Origin: Ophioderma brevispina
Lineage: Eukaryota; Echinodermata; Ophiuroidea; Amphilepidida; Ophiodermatidae
Reading direction: 5' to 3'
DNA length: 64,000 nucleotides
Assembly (NCBI GenBank): GCA_023653785.1
Contig: JAMKCH010002860.1
Location: 1 to 64,000, forward strand
Part shown: one piece after another, positions 36,142-45,311 of the stretch
Position numbering within the stretch: position 1 is the first letter of the stretch
Layout of the letters: every line of letters starts with the position of its first letter
Made by a program: the position numbers and the translations under genes
Notes under the pieces: model-generated
What the model was told of the DNA's origin: nothing
Databases searched by the model: none
Seen by the model: the letters and a program-made list of their open reading frames with translations, nothing else

Positions 36142-36215
36142 GTATGAAAGACACAATGCAAACGGTTACATGAAGAGCCCAATGTAGAAACGCAGTAGAT
36201 GCCATGCAACAAAGT
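36142..36215 (+). pseudogene. Tetraspanin large-loop exon, copy 1, frame-broken
   Basis: Acceptor TTTGCCTCCTAG, donor AAAGT/GTAAGT. It is 74 nt against 77 in copy 2. MKDTMQ reads at the start, then single-base losses in GTTTACCATGAAGATCCC and GAAACAGCAGTAG interrupt the frame before DAMQQS. Confidence 0.75.
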
Positions 36216-36318
36216 GTAAGTATCTTATGTGAGCCCTTGTGTGAAATGAGACGGAAGCAAGCACCTGTCGATATGATACCTACAGATATTGATGAAATGC
36301 TGTTTGAAAGACACACAG

Positions 36319-36658
36319 TTAACGAGGCATTTCGTGATCCACAGCCTCGTCCACCGTGCCGATACTCAAAATAGTTGAAACCGTTAACATTAGTAATCCA
36401 TGCTTGCCAAATCATACGTGCCAATTCGGTCATGTCTGTAAGATAATTCGCCAATTTTGTATTTTAGGTCCGTAAACGAACGCAACAGAAATTATATCAC
36501 AGTTGCCTATGGGACCGCGGGAAACGAGCTTTTGCTCATAACACAAAACAGCAAGTTCGGGATCGCCTAAAAAGTTGTGAATATAAGCTTTTCTCAAGGA
36601 TATCGAGTGAACAATAAAAAGAATGTGCTGGAATCACACGGAAAAAACACACCTTTAA
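36319..36658. mobile_element. MITE family 2, inverted, copy 1 (second)
   Basis: TTAA at both edges. GAGGCATTTCGTGATCCAC and GGAATCACACGG..CACACCTTTAA are the ends. It is orthologous to 42383-42729. Confidence 0.85.
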
Positions 36659-36808
36659 GAGCTTATGGTACATTTGAAAATAGTGCACCATCAAGTTTTT
36701 TCAAAATTGTTATTTTGCATGGTTGTAAAACTTTAATTTAATATAGCATTAGCCTCCACCTGAAAATGAGTAGGATCAAATCACACTCTCCAAGGGTAAA
36801 CAGAACAA

Positions 36809-37065
36809 CTTTGAAATTTGACCCCTGTACAACTGAAAAATGACCTTTTTTATTGATTTTTGCTGGTTTTAGCCTATAACTCCAAAACTCTAGGCTGTAG
36901 TTAGTACAAACTTTACCTTTTTGGAATCCTTATGATCAGACAAATAATGCGGTATACTTTTCAACATGATTGAAGCAATTTAACAATTTTCCCCGTGTGT
37001 AAACCTTGGTTACCCCCTACTTGGCTATAGCTATCATTCCAGAAATGCTATTATGCATTTTTGTG
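36809..37065. mobile_element. One arm of a long fold-back element, between the two copies
   Basis: AAATTTGACCCCTGTACAACTGAAAAATGACC, GCCTATAACTCCAAAACTC, GGAATCCTTATGAT and TTTTCAACATGATTGAAGCA match one arm of the 18921 and 62462 fold-backs. The partner arm is absent. It occupies most of the gap between duplicate copies 1 and 2, so it may mark the junction. Confidence 0.6.
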
Positions 37066-37296
37066 TAGGCCATGGTATACTGATGCTGCATAATAAGTGT
37101 CATTTTGTCCCCTTTCAGGATACCGAAAATTTGCTCGGCTCATGATCTATTTCATGATATTCAACACTCCTGTTGTCTTTTCTAAACTTGTACTGTTGCC
37201 CTCAAGGTGCAGTTGAAGCACACTAAAACCAGACTCGCCATTATTATTCCAAAAATGGAAGGTGTTAACCTGTGAGCTGCACCATCCCCCACACTG

Positions 37297-37304
37297 TATA
37301 AATA
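37297..37304 (+). promoter_or_regulatory. TATA box, copy 2
   Basis: TATAAATA lies 93 bp before the ATG at 37390, after the conserved GTGAGCTGCACCATCCCCCACACTG block. Transcription would start near 37327-37335 if spacing is standard. The same block with the same motif precedes copy 1. Confidence 0.6.
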
Positions 37305-37389
37305 GCTTTTAGGCTTCGTAAGGCATGTCAGAGACTAGGTGCATCAGCATTCACCCAGCGAGACAAACACAAGTTCAAATTGACTCGTC

Positions 37390-37707
37390 ATGGCGGAGGC
37401 TGATTCACAAACTCAGGAACAAATTCACTCCATGAGATATGTTCAGCAAGTTCTTACTAATCTTGTGCTAATAGAGCTTCAATCTTTTGTCTCCTTTTTG
37501 ATACAGTTATGTGGTTGTGCACTAGTAGCGGTTGGACTCTACCTCTGTTTTGAACCCACAGTGGAAGAATATGCAGACGCTAGTGGTGAATTGGAGGAGT
37601 ACTACATTGCGGTGTATGTTATCATTGGTATTGGAGGCATTATGATGTTGATTGGTTTCCTGGGATGTTGTGGGGCCTGCATGGAAAATGCTCCGCTTCT
37701 TGGCTTG
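37390..37707 (+). CDS. Tetraspanin, first coding exon (TM1, small loop, TM2)
   Basis: Tetraspanins are four-pass membrane proteins that organise other membrane proteins into microdomains. This exon reads cleanly from ATG 37390 (strong context, GTCATGG) to donor GTAAGA at 37708. Residues 40-52 (LCGCALVAVGLYL) are the end of TM1; a short acidic loop follows, then TM2 (YIAVYVIIGIGGIMMLIGFL) and the family hallmark GCCGACMEN with APLLGL at the splice site. A good acceptor (branch-like TACTAAT, TTTTTGATACAG ending 37506) sits exactly where most tetraspanin genes have intron 1, in phase 0. So the coding part may start only at 37507, with the true exon 1 elsewhere, and the first 39 codons may be read-through. 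The TATA box argues for the ATG used here. Closest type is CD9/CD63-like; no subfamily is assigned. Confidence 0.85.
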
Positions 37708-38148
37708 GTAAGATGAGGGAAGTGTGGATAATAGAAACCTAATAGATACCTTGTTAGGTATATTGGTCCAGATAGAAACATAGGGTAGCGGGGAATTGAG
37801 GCCAATACTTGAGTAGGTCTTCTGTGCTCATGTTGGTGTATGATATTGGTTTCCTGGGATGCTGTGGTCCCTCCTGAAACCACTTTGCCATTGTAATTTT
37901 TTACCCTACCTCCGATCATTGGAATGGGTCATATTAACACGCCCACTTAAGAGGTTCAAAAGTGAAAATCTGTTGTGGTATTGAATGGCATTCAAAAAAC
38001 CAATTTTTAAGTCTCAGCAAATTTCTTCTGCCCATAATGAAAAATCACTTTTCATGAGAGCCGGTTTCCATAATATAAAATTTGGCTCATATAGGAAATT
38101 CTTAGTACATGCTGAAATAACAAAATTTAAAACTTACTCCCATACAAA

Positions 38149-38507
38149 TAAAAAGGTCCATGGCCCGATCGCTAATTGGCCTCGTCCCCAGAAGCCCATA
38201 TTTTACCGGTAATTGGTCAACTTTTGGTATCAGAAGAAAGCTACATTTTTTCCTCATTTACCACCCTGTGAAATCTTACGGCCAAAGTATGTTTGGTTTG
38301 GAAGTAATGAGCGAAAATTTATACCCCAATTTGGTCGACCATATTAATTTTTACCATGTACTCTAGGGGCTTACGAAATCACGGTTTCTGCTCCTCACTG
38401 AAAACGCATTGAAATAAGGGCGCGAAACTTACGGTTGGGGTTTTTGGATGAAGGACCCTCTACAAGATAAAAAACCCATATCCTTAAATCGGGCCATCCC
38501 CCTTTAA
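38149..38507. mobile_element. MITE family 3, insertion private to copy 2
   Basis: Ends AAAAGGTCCATGGCCCGATC and ATCGGGCCATCCCCCTTTAA. Copy 1 at about 27918-27932 reads straight through (CATACAATTAAGGGAC), giving the empty site and a TTAA target. It lies in the intron between the TM2 and TM3 exons. Confidence 0.85.
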
Positions 38508-39145
38508 AAGGGACAAAACAATTGTGAATAGTGTTAGACCTAAGATTGTAAAGGACTGAATGTGATGGGTTGGGAGTATAGATATTGGAGGCATATAATG
38601 CTTTTTAATTTATTAGCCCATCTCGGATACCCCAATTCACAATTTGAAAATGTGGTCAATTGTCTGATTTGCTTTGAGGTAGGAATGAAACGACAAGTGA
38701 ATTGTTCAAACTCAATCTTTTCTACATAATGTGTACTTGTTACTCATGCAATGAATGTGTGCATTGTTAAAGGCTTACTCAGAGATTCCCGTAGGATTGC
38801 ACCCTCAATTTTCAAACACATTTGTGTTTTTGGCATAACATAAGCTTTATAACAAATTTAAGGCTAAATTGAAGTCCTTCACAACTTTGTTTATAAATTT
38901 CCGGATCCGTAATTTTGTTTACACCGTATCCTATGGCACTTATACTACACATAAATGTTTCCTGCTTTGAATCGATAAATCTGATACATCCAAACTTTGG
39001 AGTTGGCATTTTAGGTGACTACTTTTAGTTAGATTAACTATTTTCAATAAATGCACAAAAAATAATTTAAAAAATCCTCTGAGTCACCTTTAATTGCACA
39101 CGATGTGAGAAGGCAAATTGACAAAATATATATTTTTTTATTTTG

Positions 39146-39481
39146 TTAAAGGTGCGTGTTCCGAGGCGTCTTTGGGACCCCTGATTTAACCGGAAGTAGT
39201 AATCGATTGATATCAGCTTAAAGGCCGATTTTTCTCAATGTCGTCCTTAAATTTGAACCCTCGAATCCATAATTCCCAAGATATAACAAATCCACCGCCG
39301 TTTTAGTGGTTAACCACTTTTGATAGCACAGTATTGAATAGGTCTGTGCAAAATCTTATTTGCGTCTACATCAAACCAACCGCCAGTTTGTTTTCCACGG
39401 TACTTGATGTGTTGTATGTGCAAGTGCCAGGCTCTCATACAGTAGAGAACACAATACACATAATCGGAACAACACCTTTAA
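39146..39481. mobile_element. MITE family 4, uninterrupted copy
   Basis: TTAA-bounded, ends AAAGGTGCGTGTTCCGAG and ATCGGAACAACACCTTT, 336 bp. It is the undisturbed counterpart of 33388-34110. Confidence 0.85.
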
Positions 39482-39662
39482 AAGAATAAAGTTCGTAAAA
39501 GTCTGAGGGGAACTTAGAACTTGTGGCCACTTCAGAATCTACTCATGAATCGTTGTACATGTTCCTGATCTTTTGCATTATCATGGTGTCAAAACTGATG
39601 TTAGAATAACAAACCTTAGCAAAATACATACAAATATTTCGCAAATGTTTTTGTTTTTGCAG

Positions 39663-39758
39663 TTCTTTGGTATGTTTGTTTCTCATCTGCGTTGCTGGAA
39701 GTAGGGGGCGTATTTGTGTATCTCATATAGAACAACCTTAAAGTAATAGTCAGCAGAG
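39663..39758 (+). CDS. Tetraspanin TM3 exon
   Basis: Acceptor TTTGTTTTTGCAG at 39650-39662, donor GAG/GTAAGT at 39759. The exon encodes TM3: FF at the splice site, a hydrophobic stretch with LICVAE, a glycine run, and a cytoplasm-to-loop boundary matching EQLKVIVTEG. The family has the same order (FF.FLLLI.. E..... Y..R). It enters in phase 0 and leaves in phase 1, which fits both neighbours (PLLGL before, GMKDTM after). At 96 nt it is one short of the 97 expected. Several small changes against the consensus of the tandem copies break the frame locally, so the exact protein should come from cDNA. Partial copies follow downstream. Confidence 0.8.
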
Positions 39759-39948
39759 GTAAGTCCTGCTCCTGCTCCTCTTCATTAGTTATATGTGACA
39801 TATTTTGTTGCTCATCTTTGTTGCGGAATAGGGGCGGTATTTGGTGCTATCTCATAGAGACCAACTAATGTAAGACTTACATAAGGTACGTCCTGCCTCC
39901 TGCTACTTTCATATTAATATTTGACATATTTTTGGTGCTCATCTGTGT

Positions 39949-40923
39949 AGGCCCGATGTATACCCACTATTCGCTTAATCGCTGCGATGCTGCGATGGGA
40001 AGTTACATGCAATACCGCGCGATAAAAGTCATGTATTATACTCCGAGCGTAAAGAATATCTCATCTCGAGAAAGTCGTTGCTGTATTATTTATTGAAACT
40101 ATGTGCCAGTTGACAATTTTGATAAACAATTTAAGATTTATCTACATACCTTTCCGTATTTTTTACGATGTAGTCTTGGATTTTCTGAATAGATCTAGCA
40201 TACTAAATAGAGAGGCGATCTTATTTTCGATACTACTAGGTCAAAGTTATATAAAATTTGGTATCCTGGCCTGCTGTGTATCAAATAGGCTATGTTGCCA
40301 ATATGCATAAAGTACATTTTAGACTATGTTTTGGTATTGTTTTCCATTTATTTCGCCATCTTCAGGATTTTGAAGACTTGTATATTAAACTATTTTTGTT
40401 AACTGCCCAGTCTACCTACATTTGTACCCCGGGATTTGTACACGGGGTGGCCGGCATTGCACGGTAGGATGCGGAGGGAGCTCAGAATAGAATCAGGTGG
40501 GTAAACAAAAAGATTGTACTATTCCGCCAAAAACATTTCTTTACGAAGCCTTAAAAATAATCATGCCTCATGTGATCATACTTGCTCGGAAAATTTTCGC
40601 ATACTTCCCACAGCTTTTAAATTTGGCCATGAGTGTAATTTCATTGGATGAGGATTGTTGTTTGGATTATCGGGCTGAAGATTTTTAAGAGCAGGTGCTT
40701 TCAGCTTGTTTTCATTGAGTCATTAGCCCCCGACCCTTGGTTCCTAGAAAGCCAATAGAGAATTTTCGCGGCCCCGCGATATCCCGAGAGTTGAACAAAT
40801 TCAACTCTCCGCGGAAGCCTCAAAATCCATCGCGCGATAGAAATTCTTTCGCCAAGCAATAAAAAATCAGTGTAAATACTGCAGCCGCGAAATCGCGGGG
40901 CGAAGGGGAGTATACATCGGGCT
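39949..40923. mobile_element. 975-bp TIR element inserted in the third exon repeat
   Basis: AGGCCCGATGTATAC at the left and GTATACATCGGGCT at the right are inverted termini. TGT flanks both sides (39946-39948 and 40924-40926), a possible 3-bp duplication. The interrupted sequence (CTCATCTGTGT..TGTTGCTCGAAGT) is continuous in the other tandem units, so the boundaries are secure. Subterminal TTCGC, GCGATGC and AATCGCGGGG motifs recall the 13999-15131 element. No transposase was seen. Confidence 0.88.
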
Positions 40924-41043
40924 TGTTGCTCGAAGTAGGGGCGGGGGGTGGTATTTGGTGCTATTCAATAGAGAAACACTTAAAGTAATAGTCACAGGAA
41001 AGGTAAGTCTGCCCTCGCGACTTTCATATAAATTTGACAATAA

Positions 41044-41378
41044 ATGGGGGATTCGTGAATCCACAGCCTCGTCCCCCCGACTTAACCTAAAAAAAAGTTG
41101 AGATTTATATCATTTGAACCGTTACCCTTAGTTAACCCATTGCGTACAAATCTTACGTGCAAATTCGGTCGTATCTGTGAGAAATTCACAATTTTGTATT
41201 TTCGTCCGTAAACGGACTAAATTACAGCACGGTGACATATGGGACCGTGCGAAACAAGCATTTTGCTTATAACACAGAACCGCAAGATCAGGATCACCAA
41301 ATTTGTGAATAAGCATTTTTCTCAAGGGTATCTAGAATCATGAATAAACAGAAGGTGCGAGAATCACAAAATGCACCT
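41044..41378. mobile_element. MITE family 2, inverted, copy 2
   Basis: Orthologous to 34867-35206; GGATTCGTGAATCCACAGCCTCGTCC and GAGAATCACAAAATGCACC are the ends. Confidence 0.8.
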
Positions 41379-41403
41379 GTACTATTTCTATGTATAGAAG
41401 ATG

Positions 41404-41808
41404 ATAAGTTGGGTTAGCAACTTGGAAGAGGTCAAGCACCTTCATGGACAAGATTGCTCAATCAGGTAAGCGCTTGACTCCAGTGTAATGTGCTCATCCA
41501 TGCGTATAGGCGCCCTGTGAGATTCAGCTACTTGTAATTTTCCCTGGACAAGAAATAACCGCTGGTCGCCGATTTACCATGCGATAATTTGAAGCCGTGA
41601 GTCCCGGCCTGCGGCTGGTTATCTCGATGTATGTTTGCTGATAAGGGAGACGAAAGCGTGATCCCGATCTGCTCACCCTTTGAAATGATGCTAAATGTGT
41701 ATTGGTATGGTTGGGCCTGCACGAGTGATCAGCGGCCATTTTGTGAAAGCGCTTAGAGGCCATAGCATAAAAGGGCTATATAAATCTATGCTATTATTAT
41801 TATTATTC
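41404..41808 (+). mobile_element. SINE-like repeat with (ATT)n tail, copy 2
   Basis: Orthologous to 35233-35640; ends AAGCGCTTAGAGGCCATAGC..GGGCTATATAAATCTATGC then ATT repeats. The tail is shorter than in copy 1. A family 4 MITE right half follows to about 41945. Confidence 0.5.
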
Positions 41809-42213
41809 ACGACTTGGGTTTAGCAGACATGAAATCAGCCTAAGTTTCGGTATTAGAGGGAGGTTTCCGCTCCCGCCCCCCTCAACACGCAAGGTTTGGA
41901 TACGGGAGGGGGGTCCCAAAGGCAACGGAACAAGCACTTTTTCCTTGGGTATTCTTAGTGAAATTCACTATAAAGAGTGCTACGATGGCAAAACGGTGGC
42001 CAATGATGTTATTTATGTAATTAAAATATTACACTGTACAAATGTGGGCAGATGATGATAAAATTTTTTAATTATTGCCAAAAAGGATAGATAAGATTAG
42101 GCATGCTGCTGATGATTGTGAGCAGTGTCACACACACGCTAGATTGTAATACCACATAATCAATGAACACTGATGGTGAAAAAGCAGTTTTTTATTGTGT
42201 ATTTGCCTCCTAG

Positions 42214-42290
42214 GTATGAAAGACACAATGCAACAGGTTTACCATGAAGATCCCAATGTAGAAACAGCAGTAGATGCCATGCAACAAAGT
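42214..42290 (+). CDS. Tetraspanin exon for the start of the large extracellular loop
   Basis: Acceptor TATTTGCCTCCTAG, donor CAAAGT/GTAAGT at 42291. After the phase-1 junction the exon encodes G then MKDTMQQVYHEDPNV and ETAVDAMQQS, intact in this copy. This is the standard A/B-helix segment after TM3 in tetraspanins, immediately before the CCG motif (compare the general pattern ..MK..MQ.Y......AWD.MQ..). It has 77 nt and leaves in phase 0. The copy 1 equivalent (36142-36215) is broken. Confidence 0.85.
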
Positions 42291-42382
42291 GTAAGTATCT
42301 TATGTGAGGTGTGAAATGAGACGGAGCACCTGTCGATATGATACCTACAGATATTGATGAAATGCTGTTTGAAAGACCAAAG

Positions 42383-42729
42383 TTAAAGGGGCATTTCGTG
42401 ATCCACAGCCTCGTCCCCCCCGACTTACCTCAAAATAGTTGAATTTTTGCATCTCATTCTGAACCGTTAACGTTAGTAATCCATGCGTGCCACATCTTAC
42501 GTGCAAATTCGGTCATGTCTGTAAGAAATTCGCAATTTTGTATTTTCTGTCCGTAAACGAACAGAAATTATAGCACAGTGGCCTATGGGACCGTGGGAAA
42601 CGAGCATTTGCTCATAACACAAAACCGCAAAGTCGGGATCGGCTAAAAAGTTGTGAATATAAGCTTTTCTCAAGGATATCTAGTGAACAATAAAAAGAAT
42701 GTGCTGGAATCACGAAAAAACACCTTTAA
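42383..42729. mobile_element. MITE family 2, inverted, copy 2 (second)
   Basis: TTAA at both edges; GGGGCATTTCGTGATCCAC at the left and GGAATCACGAAAAAACACC at the right. Orthologous to 36319-36658. Confidence 0.85.
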
Positions 42730-43118
42730 GAGCTGGTACATTGAAAAAATAGTGCACCCTCAAGTTTTTCAAAATTGTTATTTTGCATGGTTGTAAAACT
42801 TTAATTTAATATACATTAGCCTCCACCTGAAATGATTAGGATCAAATCAGCACTCTCAAGGGTAAACAGAACAATCTTATAATAAAATGACTTCAGCGAC
42901 ATTTATTCAGCAGAAGACGAAATGGCATTTAACACACAAAACACACACCGCATTTGATTCCTACGGCATGCAGTCTGTGACCGGCCTGGGATCTTTTGTG
43001 CTTTTAATATCTTTGAGGACGAGTCTTATGATATTCATGTAATAGATACATTTATTGATTAAAGTTACGTCAAACTTAAAGCTGGCCTACAAATATCCTG
43101 GATGTCTTTAGCCTCTTA

Positions 43119-43475
43119 TTAAAGGTGCAACAAGAGATTTCAAGTCTTCCATATTTTCTGTGATACGTAGTGATTTCATACAAATCAGCCACTCAATAGA
43201 TTCCCTACCTTTTATTTGATCACAGAAATAACTTAAAATGAAAACAAATGGTGATTTGTATATGCTTATAGTTCAATAGAAAACATAGGCTGAATTTCGT
43301 ATTTGCTCCTATGCGAAATTAGAAATTTCACAATTTTTGTACCAAAGAACGGTTCCCAGCTTAATCCTTACAGATGGGGATGTTTTTGACAAAAAGCTTT
43401 ACAACAGTGCCAAAATCAGAATTTTCTCATTTTTTCGGGACACCTGTTATTTGAAATCTCTCGTTGCACCTTTAA
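43119..43475. mobile_element. TTAA-bounded MITE, family 1, intact copy
   Basis: TTAAAGGTGCAACAAGAGAT and its near-perfect inverse ATCTCTCGTTGCACCTTTAA (ending 43475) make TIRs of more than 20 bp with TTAA at both ends. This is the reference for the family; other copies are at 33525-33885 and 45312-47013. Confidence 0.9.
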
Positions 43476-45311
43476 TGTCCCTTTTTGTTTTTGGATATGT
43501 TATTTTTATATGTAAAATATCTGTATTCTTCAAATGGCCTAGACTTTGTGAACAAACTGAAGATATTTCATATTTTGTGAAAATGTGCCAGTGTCACTTA
43601 GGCTTTTGTGATGAATATGGCTTAGTGCAAAAGTATACAGAATGGTCAAATACAGATCCATGGGAACAACATTCCTTCTAAAAAATTTTGGAAAAGAATT
43701 GTTCATGTGGATGTATTACAACAAATTGTAATTTATTCCCATGTTGAATACAAAATAATTCAACGCTCTGATTGGTTTCTGAATAGATTGTATTGCCCAG
43801 CCTCATAAGTTTACTGAAGTTAGCAATATAGCAGTTCATCTTCATGGGTGATTCAATTCTAATTGGCCATGGGTGAAAGGTGCAGTGTGCTCAATACTCC
43901 CATTTGTTGTTATTGTTATACAACAAAACACACACTGCAGTGTTAAAAACTCAACATTGTCAGCCCTATGCACATATTCGACACCCTAATAGATTATCTT
44001 TCCTTACTTGTACCAACATCCTTGGACATCACTTTGTTATCCTATTGCAGCTGCACGCTTTAGGCACATATAATGGATGTCAGCCTATGCACAATATGCT
44101 GACCCTAAAATAGTATTATCTCTCCTTGCTTTACAACATCCTTGACATCACTTTGTGATCCTATTTTCAGCTGTCGCGCTCTAGGCACAGATTGTTAAAA
44201 GCAGAAAGCTGTAGTTGTCTGCCTGGAACATGAGCCACTGTTATTTTCTGTGCAGAGATGTTTTAAAGTATTGATTCTGAAACAACCCAATAGACCTAAG
44301 TGCAACCTTGTGGATTTGTGGAATATAGTGCTTGCTGTGAATATTATATTATGCCTTTTTCTTTTTCTTCTGCCAGGCAGAAGATTAATCCTGAATTGAA
44401 CAAACACTCATGCAGTGGTGGTACTCAGTTCTTAATTGTGTGTACACAGCCCATCAATTGTTTTACCATTCTCAGCTTTACTGATACTGTCTGTTGAGTT
44501 CAGACTCATATTTTCCTACATGGCCATGGTCAGTGATATACATACCCTACTTGCACACAGTGATAGTGACATTCCCTGCTTGCACTATATGAGAATAGTC
44601 CTAACCTAAAGGTAGCTATGTCACAGTTTTTCGCTTGGTTGGGTCAGATTGCAAATTTTCTTGAGACAAATTAAACTGTAGAATGACTTCTATAGCCAAT
44701 TTATATCCCAAATAATACTTTCCACTATGTTATAATATAACAATGTGGTAAGAATTACATTGTTTGTATGTTGATTTTAACACTGATAGCATGGAACTAT
44801 TTCCCATAGCAGACTAATATTTTCATGAGTGGTAAACAAGCACAACTTTTGTACAGCCATGTTGACAGTATTATACCCCATCGTGATTTGGCCTTTGCAC
44901 TAGATAGAGTTCCCTTTAAAAGGGAAGTTATGGTAAACTGAAGCTTGTGTTCCATGCATGTGATTTCTAGCTCAAATATACCAGATGTATCAAAACAGTA
45001 CATGAACTGAATGTCTTTTTGTTTCACACCATAAAGTTTGATCATTATGATTGATGCCTTGCATAGTATTTATGAAAATATAGTGTTACAAAACTCATTT
45101 GTTTGTCTTCATTGCACAAATTGTGCCTAAATCCGGAAGATTTGTCCTTTTTAATGACTCCGTCTTGTTTTCATTTGAAATATTTCTTAAGGTTTTGTTT
45201 TTTTGCCAATTATTGGGAGCAGATTGTATGATGTCTACCTACTATTCTCCTTACCAAATCATCTTAAGAGCATTGCTGTTTTGTATTGTGAAGAAATTTT
45301 TTTCTTTACAT
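43476..45311 (+). other. Intron sequence with a two-copy tandem duplication
   Basis: About 43970-44085 and 44085-44195 are a roughly 120-bp tandem duplication (CAACATCCTTG..ACATCACTTTGTGATCCTATT..CAGCTG..CGCT..TAGGCACA). Open frames at 43337-43681 and 44300-44497 contain faint tetraspanin-like or exon-like text but lack consistent splice sites and hallmark residues. Confidence 0.45.

Larger units (their letters stand above)
26957..36808 (+). repeat. Diverged duplicate, copy 1, of the tetraspanin 5' half
   Basis: This segment is collinear with 37157-42874: promoter, TM1/TM2 exon, TM3 exon array, family 2 MITEs, (ATT)n repeat and loop exon appear in the same order. It is longer because it carries element B (28621-33380) and a family 1 MITE (33525-33885). 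It lacks the family 3 MITE (38149-38507) and the TIR element (39949-40923) found in copy 2. One-to-three-base indels are frequent between copies. The pattern fits two haplotypes placed end to end by an assembler; an old tandem duplication is the alternative. Confidence 0.9.
39663..41040 (+). repeat. Three tandem copies of partial TM3 exon plus donor, copy 2
   Basis: Unit 1 is the exon itself; units 2 and 3 repeat the exon body and donor (GTACGT at 39886, GTAAGT at 41003) without an acceptor. Copy 1 has four units. Unit 3 is split by the TIR element at 39949-40923. Confidence 0.85.
37157..42874 (+). repeat. Diverged duplicate, copy 2, of the tetraspanin 5' half
   Basis: Collinear with 26957-36808 (landmarks from GTTGTCTTTTCTAAAC to GGGTAAACAGAACAA). 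Copy 2 has the better reading frames and continues into the single-copy 3' exons, so it is the copy I assign to the gene. Private insertions are a family 3 MITE (38149-38507) and a TIR element (39949-40923). Confidence 0.9.

Noticed and set aside
43337..43681. Open frame ending YTEWSNTDPWEQHS, resembling a tetraspanin large-loop segment
   Set aside because: It starts inside a family 1 MITE, lacks CCG, has no acceptor or donor in phase, and a stop follows at once. 47178-47348 fits position, phase and cysteine motifs better.
44300..44497. Possible exon after a strong pyrimidine tract (TTTTTCTTTTTCTTCTGCCAG)
   Set aside because: The acceptor is good, but the translation (INPELNKHSCSGG) matches no expected part of the tetraspanin and no donor in phase follows.
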